NCBI RefSeq assembly: GCF_002776695.1 | Contig: NZ_LFJC01000003.1 | Coordinates: 295,682-359,681 of the forward strand | From: Bradyrhizobium nitroreducens | GTDB lineage: Bacteria > Pseudomonadota > Alphaproteobacteria > Rhizobiales > Xanthobacteraceae | Direction of reading: 5' to 3' | DNA: 64,000 nt | Part shown: positions 42,461 to 49,950 of the stretch, in pieces | How the letters are laid out: each line of letters starts with the position of its first letter | Position numbering within the stretch: position 1 is the stretch's first letter | Notes under the pieces: generated by a model | Database searches by the model: none | Told to the model about the DNA's origin: nothing | Seen by the model: only the letters and a program-made list of their open reading frames with translations | Made by a program: the position numbers and the translations under genes

Positions 42461-44509
42461 ATGACCGCTCCTTTCGTTCCCCAGATCGCCCTCTACCGCA
42501 ACTGGCTCGCCGAGCAGCGCGGCCTCTCCTTCGCTGATTACGAGGCGATGCGGCAATGGTCGGTGCGCGATCTCGACGGCTTCTGGCGCAGCATCTGGGA
42601 CTATTACGATCTGCAATCGCCGACGCCGTTTCAAGCCGTGCTCACTGAGCGCAAGATGCCGGGCGCGGTCTGGTTTCCGGGCGCGCAGGTCAACTATGCC
42701 CGGCAGGTGTTCCGGCACGTCGACGCGGCCGATGCCGCCGGCCTGCCCGCGATCGTCAGCAGCGGCGAGGATGGCAGGATCACGGAGACGAGCTGGCCGG
42801 AGCTGCGGCGCAAGGCCGCTGCGCTTGCGCTGCATCTGAAGGACAAGGGCATCAAGCCCGGCGACCGCGTCGCGGCCTATCTGCCCAACATTCCCGAGAC
42901 CATTATCGCCTTTCTGGCGAGCGTCAGCATCGGCGCAGTCTGGAGCGTCTGTGCGCCGGACATGGCGGCACCCGCTGTCATCGACCGCTTCAAGCAGATC
43001 GAGCCGAAAGTGCTGATCGCCTGCGACGCAGTCACCTATGCCGGCCGGCGGCACGATCGCAAGGACGTCGTTGCCGAGCTGCGGCGATCGCTGCCATCAG
43101 TCGCGCATGTCATCCTGCACAGCGAGGCCGGCGCGTCAGTTGCGCCAGATGCCTTGCTCGGCGAGATCACGGCCAAAACCGGCGCTGCGGTCGACGCGTT
43201 CGAGCCGATCTGGCTGCCGTTCGATCATCCGCTCTGGATCGTCTATTCCAGCGGCACCACCGGGCTGCCGAAGCCGATCGTGCACGGCCATGGCGGCATC
43301 GTCATCGTGGTGCTGGCGCTGCTCGGGCTGCACAACGACATCGGCTGCTCGTATCACCCGAACTCGTTCGGCGAGCGCTATCACTGGTACTCGTCGACCG
43401 GCTGGATCATGTGGAACAGCCAGGTCGGCGGCCTGCTCGGCGGCACCACCTGCTGCATCTTCGACGGCAGCCCCGGCGGCACCAGGGACAAGCCGGACTG
43501 GACCACGCTGTGGCGCTTCGTCGCGCGCTCGAAGGCGACCTTCTTTGGCGCTGGCGCTGCGTTCTTCGCCAACTGCGCCAAGGCCGAGATCGATCTTGCC
43601 GCATCCGGCGATCTGTCGCGGCTGCGCTGTCTCGGCTCGACCGGCTCGCCGCTCAGCGCCGACACGCAAGGCTGGTTCAACGCCCGCTTTGCGGCGCTGT
43701 CGAACAGCAACGGCAGCAAGGCGCAGGCGGACATCTGGTGGGCCAACATCTCCGGCGGCACCGATTTCGCCGGCGCCTTCATCGGCGGCAATCGCGAGCT
43801 GCCGCAGACGCCGGGCGCGATGCAATGCCGCCTGCTGGGCGCGGCCGTCGAGGCCTTCAGCGAGCAGGGCCGCGCCGTCACGGACGAGGTCGGCGAGCTC
43901 GTCTGCACCGAACCGATGCCGTCGATGCCGCTGTATTTCTGGAACGACAAGGACGGCGCGCGCTATCGCGCCAGCTATTTCGAGACCTATCCGGACAACT
44001 TTGACGGCAGCGGCCGTGGGCCGGTGTGGCGGCACGGCGACTGGCTCAAGATCAATCTTGATGGATCCTGCATCATCTACGGCCGCAGCGATGCCACCAT
44101 CAACCGCCATGGCCTGCGCATGGGCACCAGCGAGCTCTATTCCGCGATCGAGGCGCTGCCGGACGTGCTGGATTCCCTCGTCGTCGACCTCGAATATCTC
44201 GGTCGCGACAGCTACATGCCGCTGTTCGTGGTGCTGCGCGAGGGCGTGGCGCTCGACGCCGCGATGCAGGCCAGGATCAACAAGGCGATCGAGTCCGACC
44301 TGTCGCGCCGCTTCTTGCCGAACGAGATCTTTGCCGTCGCCGAGATCCCCCGCACGCTCTCCGGCAAGAAGCAGGAGCTGCCGATCAAGAAGCTCCTGCT
44401 TGGCCAGCCCGTCGAAAAGGTCATCAACAAGGAGGCGATGGCCAACCCCGCCTGCCTCGACTGGTATCTCGCCTTCGCGCGCGACTATCTGGCGCGGACC
44501 GCGGCGTGA
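42461..44509 (+). CDS. Acetoacetate-CoA ligase (acetoacetyl-CoA synthetase)
   Basis: 682 residues, slightly long for the family. It activates acetoacetate to acetoacetyl-CoA with ATP, linking ketone-body or polyhydroxybutyrate breakdown to central metabolism. The ANL motifs are intact here: YSSGTTGLPKPIVHGHGG (P-loop), SGGTDFAGAF, VWRHGDWLKINLDGSCIIYGRSDATINRHGLRMG, and the C-terminal PRTLSGKKQELPIKK with the catalytic Lys. The N-terminal YRNWL...SVRDLDGFWRSIWDYY and the family-typical GERYHWYSSTGWIMWN separate it from acetyl-CoA synthetase. Confidence 0.93.
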   Translation: MTAPFVPQIALYRNWLAEQRGLSFADYEAMRQWSVRDLDGFWRSIWDYYDLQSPTPFQAVLTERKMPGAVWFPGAQVNYARQVFRHVDAADAAGLPAIVSSGEDGRITETSWPELRRKAAALALHLKDKGIKPGDRVAAYLPNIPETIIAFLASVSIGAVWSVCAPDMAAPAVIDRFKQIEPKVLIACDAVTYAGRRHDRKDVVAELRRSLPSVAHVILHSEAGASVAPDALLGEITAKTGAAVDAFEPIWLPFDHPLWIVYSSGTTGLPKPIVHGHGGIVIVVLALLGLHNDIGCSYHPNSFGERYHWYSSTGWIMWNSQVGGLLGGTTCCIFDGSPGGTRDKPDWTTLWRFVARSKATFFGAGAAFFANCAKAEIDLAASGDLSRLRCLGSTGSPLSADTQGWFNARFAALSNSNGSKAQADIWWANISGGTDFAGAFIGGNRELPQTPGAMQCRLLGAAVEAFSEQGRAVTDEVGELVCTEPMPSMPLYFWNDKDGARYRASYFETYPDNFDGSGRGPVWRHGDWLKINLDGSCIIYGRSDATINRHGLRMGTSELYSAIEALPDVLDSLVVDLEYLGRDSYMPLFVVLREGVALDAAMQARINKAIESDLSRRFLPNEIFAVAEIPRTLSGKKQELPIKKLLLGQPVEKVINKEAMANPACLDWYLAFARDYLARTAA

Positions 44510-44603
44510 GGGATGATCGCCCCAATTGCGCCGGTGTCGTTTGGACTCCGTTCACCGATCGCCGCTAGATCAGGATGGATCCTTCGCGCGCCGAACCGCA
44601 GAC

Positions 44604-44906
44604 ATGGCCGACCTCAACGCCGTCCTCACAAGGCTCAACGACCGCCTGCTCCGCCTCGAAGGCGAGCTGTTCGTGCTGCGCTCGCTGGCGCGCGCCACGC
44701 TGACCGCGGGCGACGACCATGCGGTGCGCATGCGCAAGCTGGTCGAAGCCGCAAAGGTCGCGCTCGACGACGAGGCCAGGCGTGAACTCGACAAGCCGAC
44801 CCGCAAATATGTCGATGCGGCCGCCGCGCTGGTGGAGGAACTGCTGGTCGAGCCGACACCGGCGCGACCGCTGTTCACGGTGATCGACGGCGGCCGGCGC
44901 GACTAG
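44604..44906 (+). CDS. Small helical hypothetical protein
   Basis: 100 residues from ATG 44604. N-terminal coiled coil (NAVLTRLNDRLLRLEGELFVLRSLARATL), then mixed helices, ending FTVIDGGRRD. No membrane segment or signal. It is 94 bases after the acetoacetyl-CoA synthetase gene on the same strand. Function unknown. Confidence 0.65.
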   Translation: MADLNAVLTRLNDRLLRLEGELFVLRSLARATLTAGDDHAVRMRKLVEAAKVALDDEARRELDKPTRKYVDAAAALVEELLVEPTPARPLFTVIDGGRRD

Positions 44907-44934
44907 AGCGCGCCCGCCCTGGCAGGGCGATCGA

Positions 44935-45360
44935 TTATCGCCCGTACAGTCCGGGCGGTTGCCGGCCATTCCGATAGCATTGACCGTCCGCGTAATTGTA
45001 CGCGAAGCCATCCGGGCAGAGCCCGCCGCGTCGTCCGTAATATTCAGGCTGCCCGTAGGCACCGGGCGCGTGCGCCCCGTTCGGATAGCAGCTGCCGGTG
45101 GAGTAGTTGTAGTCGTAACCGTGCGGGCACAGTCCGCCGCGTCGTCCGTAGTACTCGTGCGGCCCGGGATCGCGCGTGTAGACACCCGGCGCATGATAGT
45201 CGTTGGGATAGCAGCGGCCGTTCGAGTGGTTGAAATCATAGCCGTCCGGGCAGCGTCCGCCTGGAGCAGCCCTGAACTGAACTTGCTCCACCATGGGGGC
45301 CGGCGATGCCGCGGGCACGGTTGCGAACCCAAGCAGGCCAGCCAGCGCAAGAGCGATCAT
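44935..45360 (-). CDS. Secreted protein with three Cys/Tyr repeats
   Basis: 141 residues. Signal peptide of about 20 residues (MIALALAGLLGFATVPAASP). The mature protein consists of three tandem units of about 32 residues with the pattern G-G-x-C-P-x-G-[YF]-x-[FY]-N-x5-C-Y, at roughly 34-53, 75-94 and 108-128, joined by Pro/Tyr/Gly-rich linkers (HAPGVYTRDPGPHEYYGRRG style). Each unit has two Cys that may form a disulphide or a small knot. I know no function; a surface or periplasmic binding role is possible. Confidence 0.75.
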   Translation of the reverse strand: MIALALAGLLGFATVPAASPAPMVEQVQFRAAPGGRCPDGYDFNHSNGRCYPNDYHAPGVYTRDPGPHEYYGRRGGLCPHGYDYNYSTGSCYPNGAHAPGAYGQPEYYGRRGGLCPDGFAYNYADGQCYRNGRQPPGLYGR

Positions 45361-45513
45361 GACGTCTCCTCCAAATCACGGGGACAAAGCCTAGCAGGAT
45401 TCGTGTCCCACGAAACGACCTCGGGGGATTGAGCCATGGCCGGCCTGAACCATGCATGAACCGGTCCGGGGCTGCGACGATGCGTCGTCCCCAGCGCGCG
45501 GCGCGAGAACCCT

Positions 45514-45732
45514 TTAGATCGGCGCGGAATTCTCTGCCTTGAGCCGGCTGAGGCCCGCCTCGATGATCGCGATCTCTTCATCGATCTGACCGATCGGCAG
45601 GCTGAAATCATAGCCGGACCTGCTCTTCAGATCGACCGCGAGCCGCTGCCTGTGCATCATCAGCTCGTCGAGCCCGCGGCGGTTCTTCAGCCGCACATAG
45701 CTGTCGACGATCTGCTCAATGGCGCGCGGCAT
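45514..45732 (-). CDS. Small helical hypothetical protein
   Basis: 72 residues from ATG 45732 (MPRAIEQIVDSYVRLKNRRGL). Two helices joined by a short loop, the second EEIAIIEAGLSRLKAE. No Cys, no signal. The pattern looks like a protein-binding helical hairpin; function unknown. Confidence 0.65.
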   Translation of the reverse strand: MPRAIEQIVDSYVRLKNRRGLDELMMHRQRLAVDLKSRSGYDFSLPIGQIDEEIAIIEAGLSRLKAENSAPI

Positions 45733-46069
45733 GAAATGTGTCCCGGCGAAAACATCCGCGCGGCGCACCCACGCCGGCGGGACATTTTCGATGTCGCGGT
45801 ACGCAATACAAATCCGCGACGGATTCGTCGATACGCCGGGCGGGTTGAGATCGCGTTACCAGGCGATGATTTCGCGACACGCGGTACGAAAAGGCCGCTG
45901 ACGATCGCGCCAGCGGCCCAAGCCGGGTTCAAAAACGGATACGGATTGAAATGTCGCCAGCCCCGGTAGGCGCACTCTTATCAGCCGGCCCAGCCGACCT
46001 CTGTTAAAAACGAAACACAGGAACCGACCTATCCGCCGCTTGCCGCCCCACCGTGGCCGCGCGGCAACG
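45733..46069. other. Intergenic region, no gene supported
   Basis: 337 bases. On the minus strand a stretch near 45945-46010 translates to a short frame ending GDISIRIRF but has no start codon. A terminator-like hairpin lies at 45893-45918. Nothing else is supported. Confidence 0.4.
45889..45918 (-). terminator. Probable terminator, minus strand
   Basis: GGCCGCTG (45893-45900) pairs perfectly with CAGCGGCC (45911-45918); on the minus strand four T follow. It lies 255 bases beyond the nearest upstream minus-strand stop (46173), so its transcript is unclear. Confidence 0.5.
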
Positions 46070-46176
46070 CTAGAGCGTTTTCGAGCGAAGTGAACACCGG
46101 TTCGCGTGAAGAAAACGCGTCAAAACAAGAATCTAGAGCTTCGGTTCCGATTCAATCAGAACCGAAAATGCTCTAG
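46070..46176. repeat. RIME-like interspersed element, about 107 bp
   Basis: Bounded by exact terminal inverted repeats CTAGAGC (46070-46076) and GCTCTAG (46170-46176). Inside are two adjacent hairpins: GCGTTTTC/GAAAACGC (46075-46082, 46111-46118) and TCGGTTC/GAACCGA (46141-46147, 46159-46165). Size and two-palindrome design match RIME-type elements of Rhizobiales, and I recognise the sequence as widespread in Bradyrhizobium. Its right end supplies the TAG stop of the neighbouring gene. Confidence 0.85.
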
Positions 46177-46457
46177 TCGGTGACGCAGAAATACGTGCGC
46201 GGCAATCTGCGATAGGCGCTGTAGCGGTAATGCGGCCGGTAGGCGTAGCCGCGATAGAGCGCCGGCGGCTCCTCGCCGTAATAGGCGCGATGATAGAAAT
46301 TGAACACCGGCCCGCGGGCACAGCGATAGCCGTCCCAGCTCGGCCCCACGAAGGGCGCGATCCCGGTCTCGGGCGGCACGACGGGGTACGGCCCGCCGGC
46401 ATGGGCGGGAACGTTCATGAGCAATGCCGCGAGAAGGAATAACCAGGCGCTTCGCAT
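46173..46457 (-). CDS. Small secreted Tyr/Pro-rich protein
   Basis: 94 residues from ATG 46457. Signal peptide of about 20 residues (MRSAWLFLLAALLMNVPAHA). The mature part is Tyr/Arg/Pro-rich (FYHRAYYGEEPPALYRGYAYRP then HYRYSAYRRLPR) with two Cys. The stop codon TAG (46173-46175) lies inside the terminal repeat of the interspersed element, so the gene's 3' end has been set by that element. Function unknown. Confidence 0.65.
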   Translation of the reverse strand: MRSAWLFLLAALLMNVPAHAGGPYPVVPPETGIAPFVGPSWDGYRCARGPVFNFYHRAYYGEEPPALYRGYAYRPHYRYSAYRRLPRTYFCVTD

Positions 46458-46649
46458 GAGCTCGCTCCCGAACCGGCGCAATGTCCGCCATGGAAGCACC
46501 GGAACGCCCGGCTGCGCAATCACGGCGTTCGTCGCGCCCGGCGCCTCGGCGCATTGTTGATAACCCACGCAAACGTGGCGCGGGTGGTGACAGGGCGTCC
46601 GGACGTGTTATCGGGGGATGACGCAGTTGCGAGACCGGATCGGACACCC

Positions 46650-47237
46650 ATGCGCATTACTCTCGTCGGCTCCCGCCATTTCGGCGTGACCACCCTGAAC
46701 ATGCTCCGGGAGCACAGCGTCACGATCGTCAGGGTCGTGGTCGCCGATGCCGAGGATCGCCTCGCTGCGACCGCCAAGGCAGCCGGCATCGAGGTTGTGG
46801 TTCAGGCCAATCCGAAGCTGGTGGTGGCCTCCGAGATCGCCCCCGATACCGATCTGATCATCACGGCGCACAGCCACGCCCGGATCGGCAAGGATGCGCT
46901 CGCCGCCGCCAAGCTCGGCGGCATCGGCTATCACCCCTCGCTGCTGCCGCGACATCGCGGCAAGGCCGCCGTGGAATGGACCATCAAGGAAGGCGATCCG
47001 ATCGCCGGCGGCACGATCTACCACCTCGCCGACCGCATGGATGCCGGCGCCATCGCCGCCCAGGACTGGTGCTTCGTCAAGAAGGGCGAGACGGCCCGGG
47101 AACTCTGGGAGCGCGCGCTGGCGCCCCTCGGGCTCAAGCTGCTCGCCGACGTGATCGACTATGCCAAGGTCCACAAGGCGCTGCCGGCCAAGGCTCAGGA
47201 CGAGCAGTTCGCGACCTCCGCACCGAGTCTCTCGTAA
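46650..47237 (+). CDS. Formyltransferase-family protein, FDH-hydrolase-like
   Basis: 195 residues from ATG 46650. It is a formyltransferase N-terminal domain: MRITLVGSRHFGVTTLNML, LIITAHSHARIGKDAL, IGYHPSLLPRHRGKAAVEWTI, IYHLADRMDAGAIAAQ. The catalytic His (YHPSLLP) and Asp (RMDAG) are present; the Asn that precedes His in Fmt and PurN is not, as in the hydrolase domain of 10-formyl-THF dehydrogenase (YHPSLLPRHRG). Without the Fmt C-terminal domain it is not a normal Met-tRNA formyltransferase. It may use 10-formyl-THF with another acceptor or hydrolyse it (inference). Confidence 0.82.
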   Translation: MRITLVGSRHFGVTTLNMLREHSVTIVRVVVADAEDRLAATAKAAGIEVVVQANPKLVVASEIAPDTDLIITAHSHARIGKDALAAAKLGGIGYHPSLLPRHRGKAAVEWTIKEGDPIAGGTIYHLADRMDAGAIAAQDWCFVKKGETARELWERALAPLGLKLLADVIDYAKVHKALPAKAQDEQFATSAPSLS

Positions 47238-47421
47238 GGCCTGTGCTCACGTTTACCCTTAACGTGAAGCCGCATTGATTCTGCTTCGAAAATAGGTGCT
47301 AAAAACACAAATAAACCATTGTTTCCACAGGAACAATTTTCGATTTGGCATTGCAACAAATTTCCGTCACATTTGGTCCAGATAAGCGACAGCATATCAG
47401 ACACATTCAAGGACGGAATTT

Positions 47422-47772
47422 ATGCGTTTTGCTCGCATTGCGGTGTTCTGTGCCGCTTCAGTTTTTACCGGCACCCTCGCCGCGTCCGCCTTTGCCCAGA
47501 CCCCTTATGACGGCAACTGGCAGGTCACGATCGTGACCAAGAGCGGCTCCTGCGAACCGACCGCGAGTTCCATGCTGACGGTCGCCGACGGCAAGATCAC
47601 CGCGCCCGGCGCTAACGTTTCCGGCACCATTGGCAGCGGGGGACTTGTGAAAGTTTCGATCAATGGTGCATATGCCAACGGTCAACTCAACGGCAACGCC
47701 GGATCGGGGAAGTGGAATGGAGCATCTGCAGGCATACCATGCAGCGGGCGGTGGGAAGCATCGCGCCAATAA
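47422..47772 (+). CDS. Secreted beta-rich hypothetical protein
   Basis: 116 residues. Signal peptide of about 25 residues ending AFAQTP. The mature domain (YDGNWQVTIVTKSGSC ... GIPCSGRWEASRQ) is short beta strands with two Cys likely paired across the domain. I recognise similar short exported proteins in Bradyrhizobium; function unknown. Its 3' end overlaps the next gene. Confidence 0.75.
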   Translation: MRFARIAVFCAASVFTGTLAASAFAQTPYDGNWQVTIVTKSGSCEPTASSMLTVADGKITAPGANVSGTIGSGGLVKVSINGAYANGQLNGNAGSGKWNGASAGIPCSGRWEASRQ

Positions 47773-48262
47773 ACCAATCGAGGCTCGCGCCCGGAATCGG
47801 CGGCTGCTGATCGCGGCCGCCGTTTTGTTTGCGGCGGGAATCGCCGGCACCGAGAGCCGGGCCCAGTCCGGCCCGTTCGCCCCAATGGCGGGCAGCTGGA
47901 GCGGCGGCGGCACCGTCAGCCTCGAGGACGGATCGACGGAACGCATCCGTTGCCGGGCCAAATACGCCCCGATCGGTCCTACCATGGAGATGTCGCTGAC
48001 CTGCGCCAGCGACGCCTACAAATTCAATCTTTCCGCCAACGTTCAGTCGGCCGGTAGTACCATCACCGGAAGCTGGAGCGAGGCCAGCCGCAACATCTCT
48101 GGCTCGCTCCAGGGTCGTGGCGGCGGCGGCAACTTCGAGGTGGTGGCCTCCGCGGCCGGCTTCAACGCCAACATCGCGCTGAGGACGAGCGGCAACAGGC
48201 AGACCGTCACCATGCGCGCGGACAGCCAGTTCCGCGGCGCCAACATCTCGATGTCGAAGTAA
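47717..48262 (+). CDS. Secreted beta-rich hypothetical protein
   Basis: 181 residues from ATG 47717, overlapping the previous gene by 56 bases in another frame; no later ATG, GTG or TTG keeps the hydrophobic segment. Residues about 30-50 (RRLLIAAAVLFAAGIAGTESRAQS) act as signal peptide or anchor after an unusually long N-region. The mature part has the pattern FAPMAGSWSGGGTVSL..., Cys pair RCRAKY/LTCAS, and repeated Gly/Ser strands. Ends at a strong terminator. Function unknown. Confidence 0.68.
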   Translation: MEHLQAYHAAGGGKHRANKPIEARARNRRLLIAAAVLFAAGIAGTESRAQSGPFAPMAGSWSGGGTVSLEDGSTERIRCRAKYAPIGPTMEMSLTCASDAYKFNLSANVQSAGSTITGSWSEASRNISGSLQGRGGGGNFEVVASAAGFNANIALRTSGNRQTVTMRADSQFRGANISMSK

Positions 48263-48285
48263 GACACCGGGGCGACACGACAATC

Positions 48286-48313
48286 GATCCGGCGACCTCG
48301 CCGGATCTTTTTT
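48286..48313 (+). terminator. Intrinsic terminator
   Basis: A 10-bp perfect stem GATCCGGCGA / TCGCCGGATC with a 2-base loop (or 8 bp with a 6-base loop) followed by six T. It ends the two secreted-protein genes and overlaps the convergent RidA stop by 2 bases. Confidence 0.9.
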
Positions 48314-48710
48314 ATGCGCCCGGCACGAACGCGGTGACCTCAATCTCGACCTTGGCCCGCTCGTCCACGAGACCGCCGATATAGAGCAGCGTCGAAGGCG
48401 GGAAATTGCGTCCGAGCGTTTCCTTCCAGGCCGCGCCTATGCCGGCACCGGCGGCCTCATATTCGCTGCGGCTGGTCAGGTACCAGGTCAGGCGGACGAT
48501 GTGCTCGGGGCCGGCGCCCGCCTCGCCCAGCAGCTTGATGATCCGCTTCAGTGCGGCTCCGACCTGCGCCGCCATGTCGGGCGCGTAGCTACCCGTCTCG
48601 TCGCCGCCGGTCTGGCCGGCCAGAACCACCCAGCGCCCCGGTCCCTCGACGACGACGCCATGAGAAAAGCCGCGAGGTTTTGTCCATTCGGCCGGCTGCA
48701 AGATGCGCAT
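48312..48710 (-). CDS. RidA family protein
   Basis: 132 residues, a single RidA/YjgF/UK114 domain. Visible: GRWVVLAGQTGGDETGSYAPDMAAQVGAALKRI, RLTWYLTSRSEYEAA and STLLYIGGLVDERAKVEIEVTAFVPG. RidA proteins deaminate reactive enamines/imines from PLP enzymes. The key Arg of archetypal RidA (in the IxIG/PxR region) is not obvious: the usual PARTTV is PPSTLLYIGG, so this is probably a non-archetypal Rid subfamily with uncertain activity. Confidence 0.88.
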   Translation of the reverse strand: MRILQPAEWTKPRGFSHGVVVEGPGRWVVLAGQTGGDETGSYAPDMAAQVGAALKRIIKLLGEAGAGPEHIVRLTWYLTSRSEYEAAGAGIGAAWKETLGRNFPPSTLLYIGGLVDERAKVEIEVTAFVPGA

Positions 48711-48873
48711 GAGCGAAGCTCTCCCTTTTCTTGTTGTTCAATGAAGCCTTAGCACGTCCGCTTGCATCGCTGCATCCGCAGATTTTGCCGTTGCAAACGG
48801 CGGCGATGTCGCCGATACCGGCCGTCCTTTCGCACTCTCCATCCTCCAGCACCTGCCCCAGCATCCTGCCCCG

Positions 48874-49749
48874 ATGAGCGCGACACCGTCCAAAACGATG
48901 GCTGCATTCTGGATGGCCGGCTGGCTGGCTTTGATGCTGGTGATGGCGGTTGCCGGCCGCGAGACCACGCGCGAGCTCAACGTTTTCCAGATCATGGAAG
49001 TGCGTTCAGTGATCGGATTCACGCTGCTGTTGCCGATCATCTTCCGCGCCGGCGGCTTCAAGGCGGTCGCAACCCAACGCCTGCACCAGCACCTGGCGCG
49101 CAACGGCGTGCATTATTTCGCACAGCTCGGCTGGTTCTACGCACTGACGCTGATCGGAATCGGCCAGGTGGTCGCGATCGAATTCACCATGCCGATCTGG
49201 ACCGCCGTGCTGGCTGCGACGTTCCTGTCCGAGCGCATGACGATCTGGAAGATCGCCGCCGTCGTGCTCGGCATCATCGGCGTCGTCATGATCGTGCGGC
49301 CCGCCACCAGCGAGATCAATCCAGGTCAGTTGATCGCGCTCGGCGCCGCGATCGGCTTCAGCATTTCCATGATTTTAGTGAAGTCCTTGACCCGGACCGA
49401 GAGCGCGTTGTCGATCCTGTTCTGGATGATCGTGGTGCAGATGGCCGTGGGCCTGCTGCCGACGCTCTTCGTCTGGACCTGGCCGTCGGCCTATCTCTGG
49501 GGCTGGCTGTTCGTCATCGGGGTCTGCGGCACTTTCTCGCACTATTGCCTTGCCAGCGCGCTTCGATACGCCGACGCGACGATCGTGGTTCCCATGGACT
49601 TCCTGCGGGTTCCGCTGACGGCGACCGCGGGCTGGCTGCTCTACTCCGAGCGGCTCGACGCCTGGACCGTGCTGGGCGCGGTGCTGATCCTGTGCGGCAA
49701 TCTCCTGAATTTGAAGCCGGCGCCCTCGGTTCCCGCCCGCGCGCGGTGA
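48874..49749 (+). CDS. EamA/DMT-family transporter
   Basis: 291 residues, ten predicted membrane helices in two EamA repeats (about 5-140 and 150-285). The first repeat contains VVAIEFTMPIWTAVLAATFLSERMTIWKIAAVVLGIIGVVMIVRP; the second LRYADATIVVPMDFLRVPLTATAGWLLYSERLDAWTVLGAVLILCGNLLN in outline. Such proteins export amino acids or other metabolites; substrate unknown. Confidence 0.9.
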   Translation: MSATPSKTMAAFWMAGWLALMLVMAVAGRETTRELNVFQIMEVRSVIGFTLLLPIIFRAGGFKAVATQRLHQHLARNGVHYFAQLGWFYALTLIGIGQVVAIEFTMPIWTAVLAATFLSERMTIWKIAAVVLGIIGVVMIVRPATSEINPGQLIALGAAIGFSISMILVKSLTRTESALSILFWMIVVQMAVGLLPTLFVWTWPSAYLWGWLFVIGVCGTFSHYCLASALRYADATIVVPMDFLRVPLTATAGWLLYSERLDAWTVLGAVLILCGNLLNLKPAPSVPARAR

Positions 49750-49786
49750 ACCTCCCGCCGCCTTGCGCGACAAAACAAAGTGGCCG

Positions 49787-49802
49787 TGTGATTTGGATCA
49801 CG
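49787..49802. promoter_or_regulatory. CRP/FNR-like site candidate
   Basis: TGTGA-N6-TCACG, one base from the CRP consensus, with an internal perfect GTGAT-N4-ATCAC. It lies about 150 bases upstream of the caspase-like gene. No experimental basis; a single match can occur by chance. Confidence 0.3.
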
Positions 49803-49950
49803 TTGGGGAATCAATCCACCGTGCACATTCGGCCACACAGCAGCGGGTTGAACGCAACGGTCTGCCGTTTTGGTGGCACGACGTCGGGCACTTCGTGTAC
49901 GTTCGTTGCCGATCTGATGCTGCCTGCAATTCGATTCTGGGGATTTCAGA

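Noticed and set aside
45945..46010. Minus-strand frame ending GDISIRIRF that looks like a protein tail
   Set aside because: Only 24 codons between stops and no start codon; could be a decayed gene end but evidence is too thin to call.
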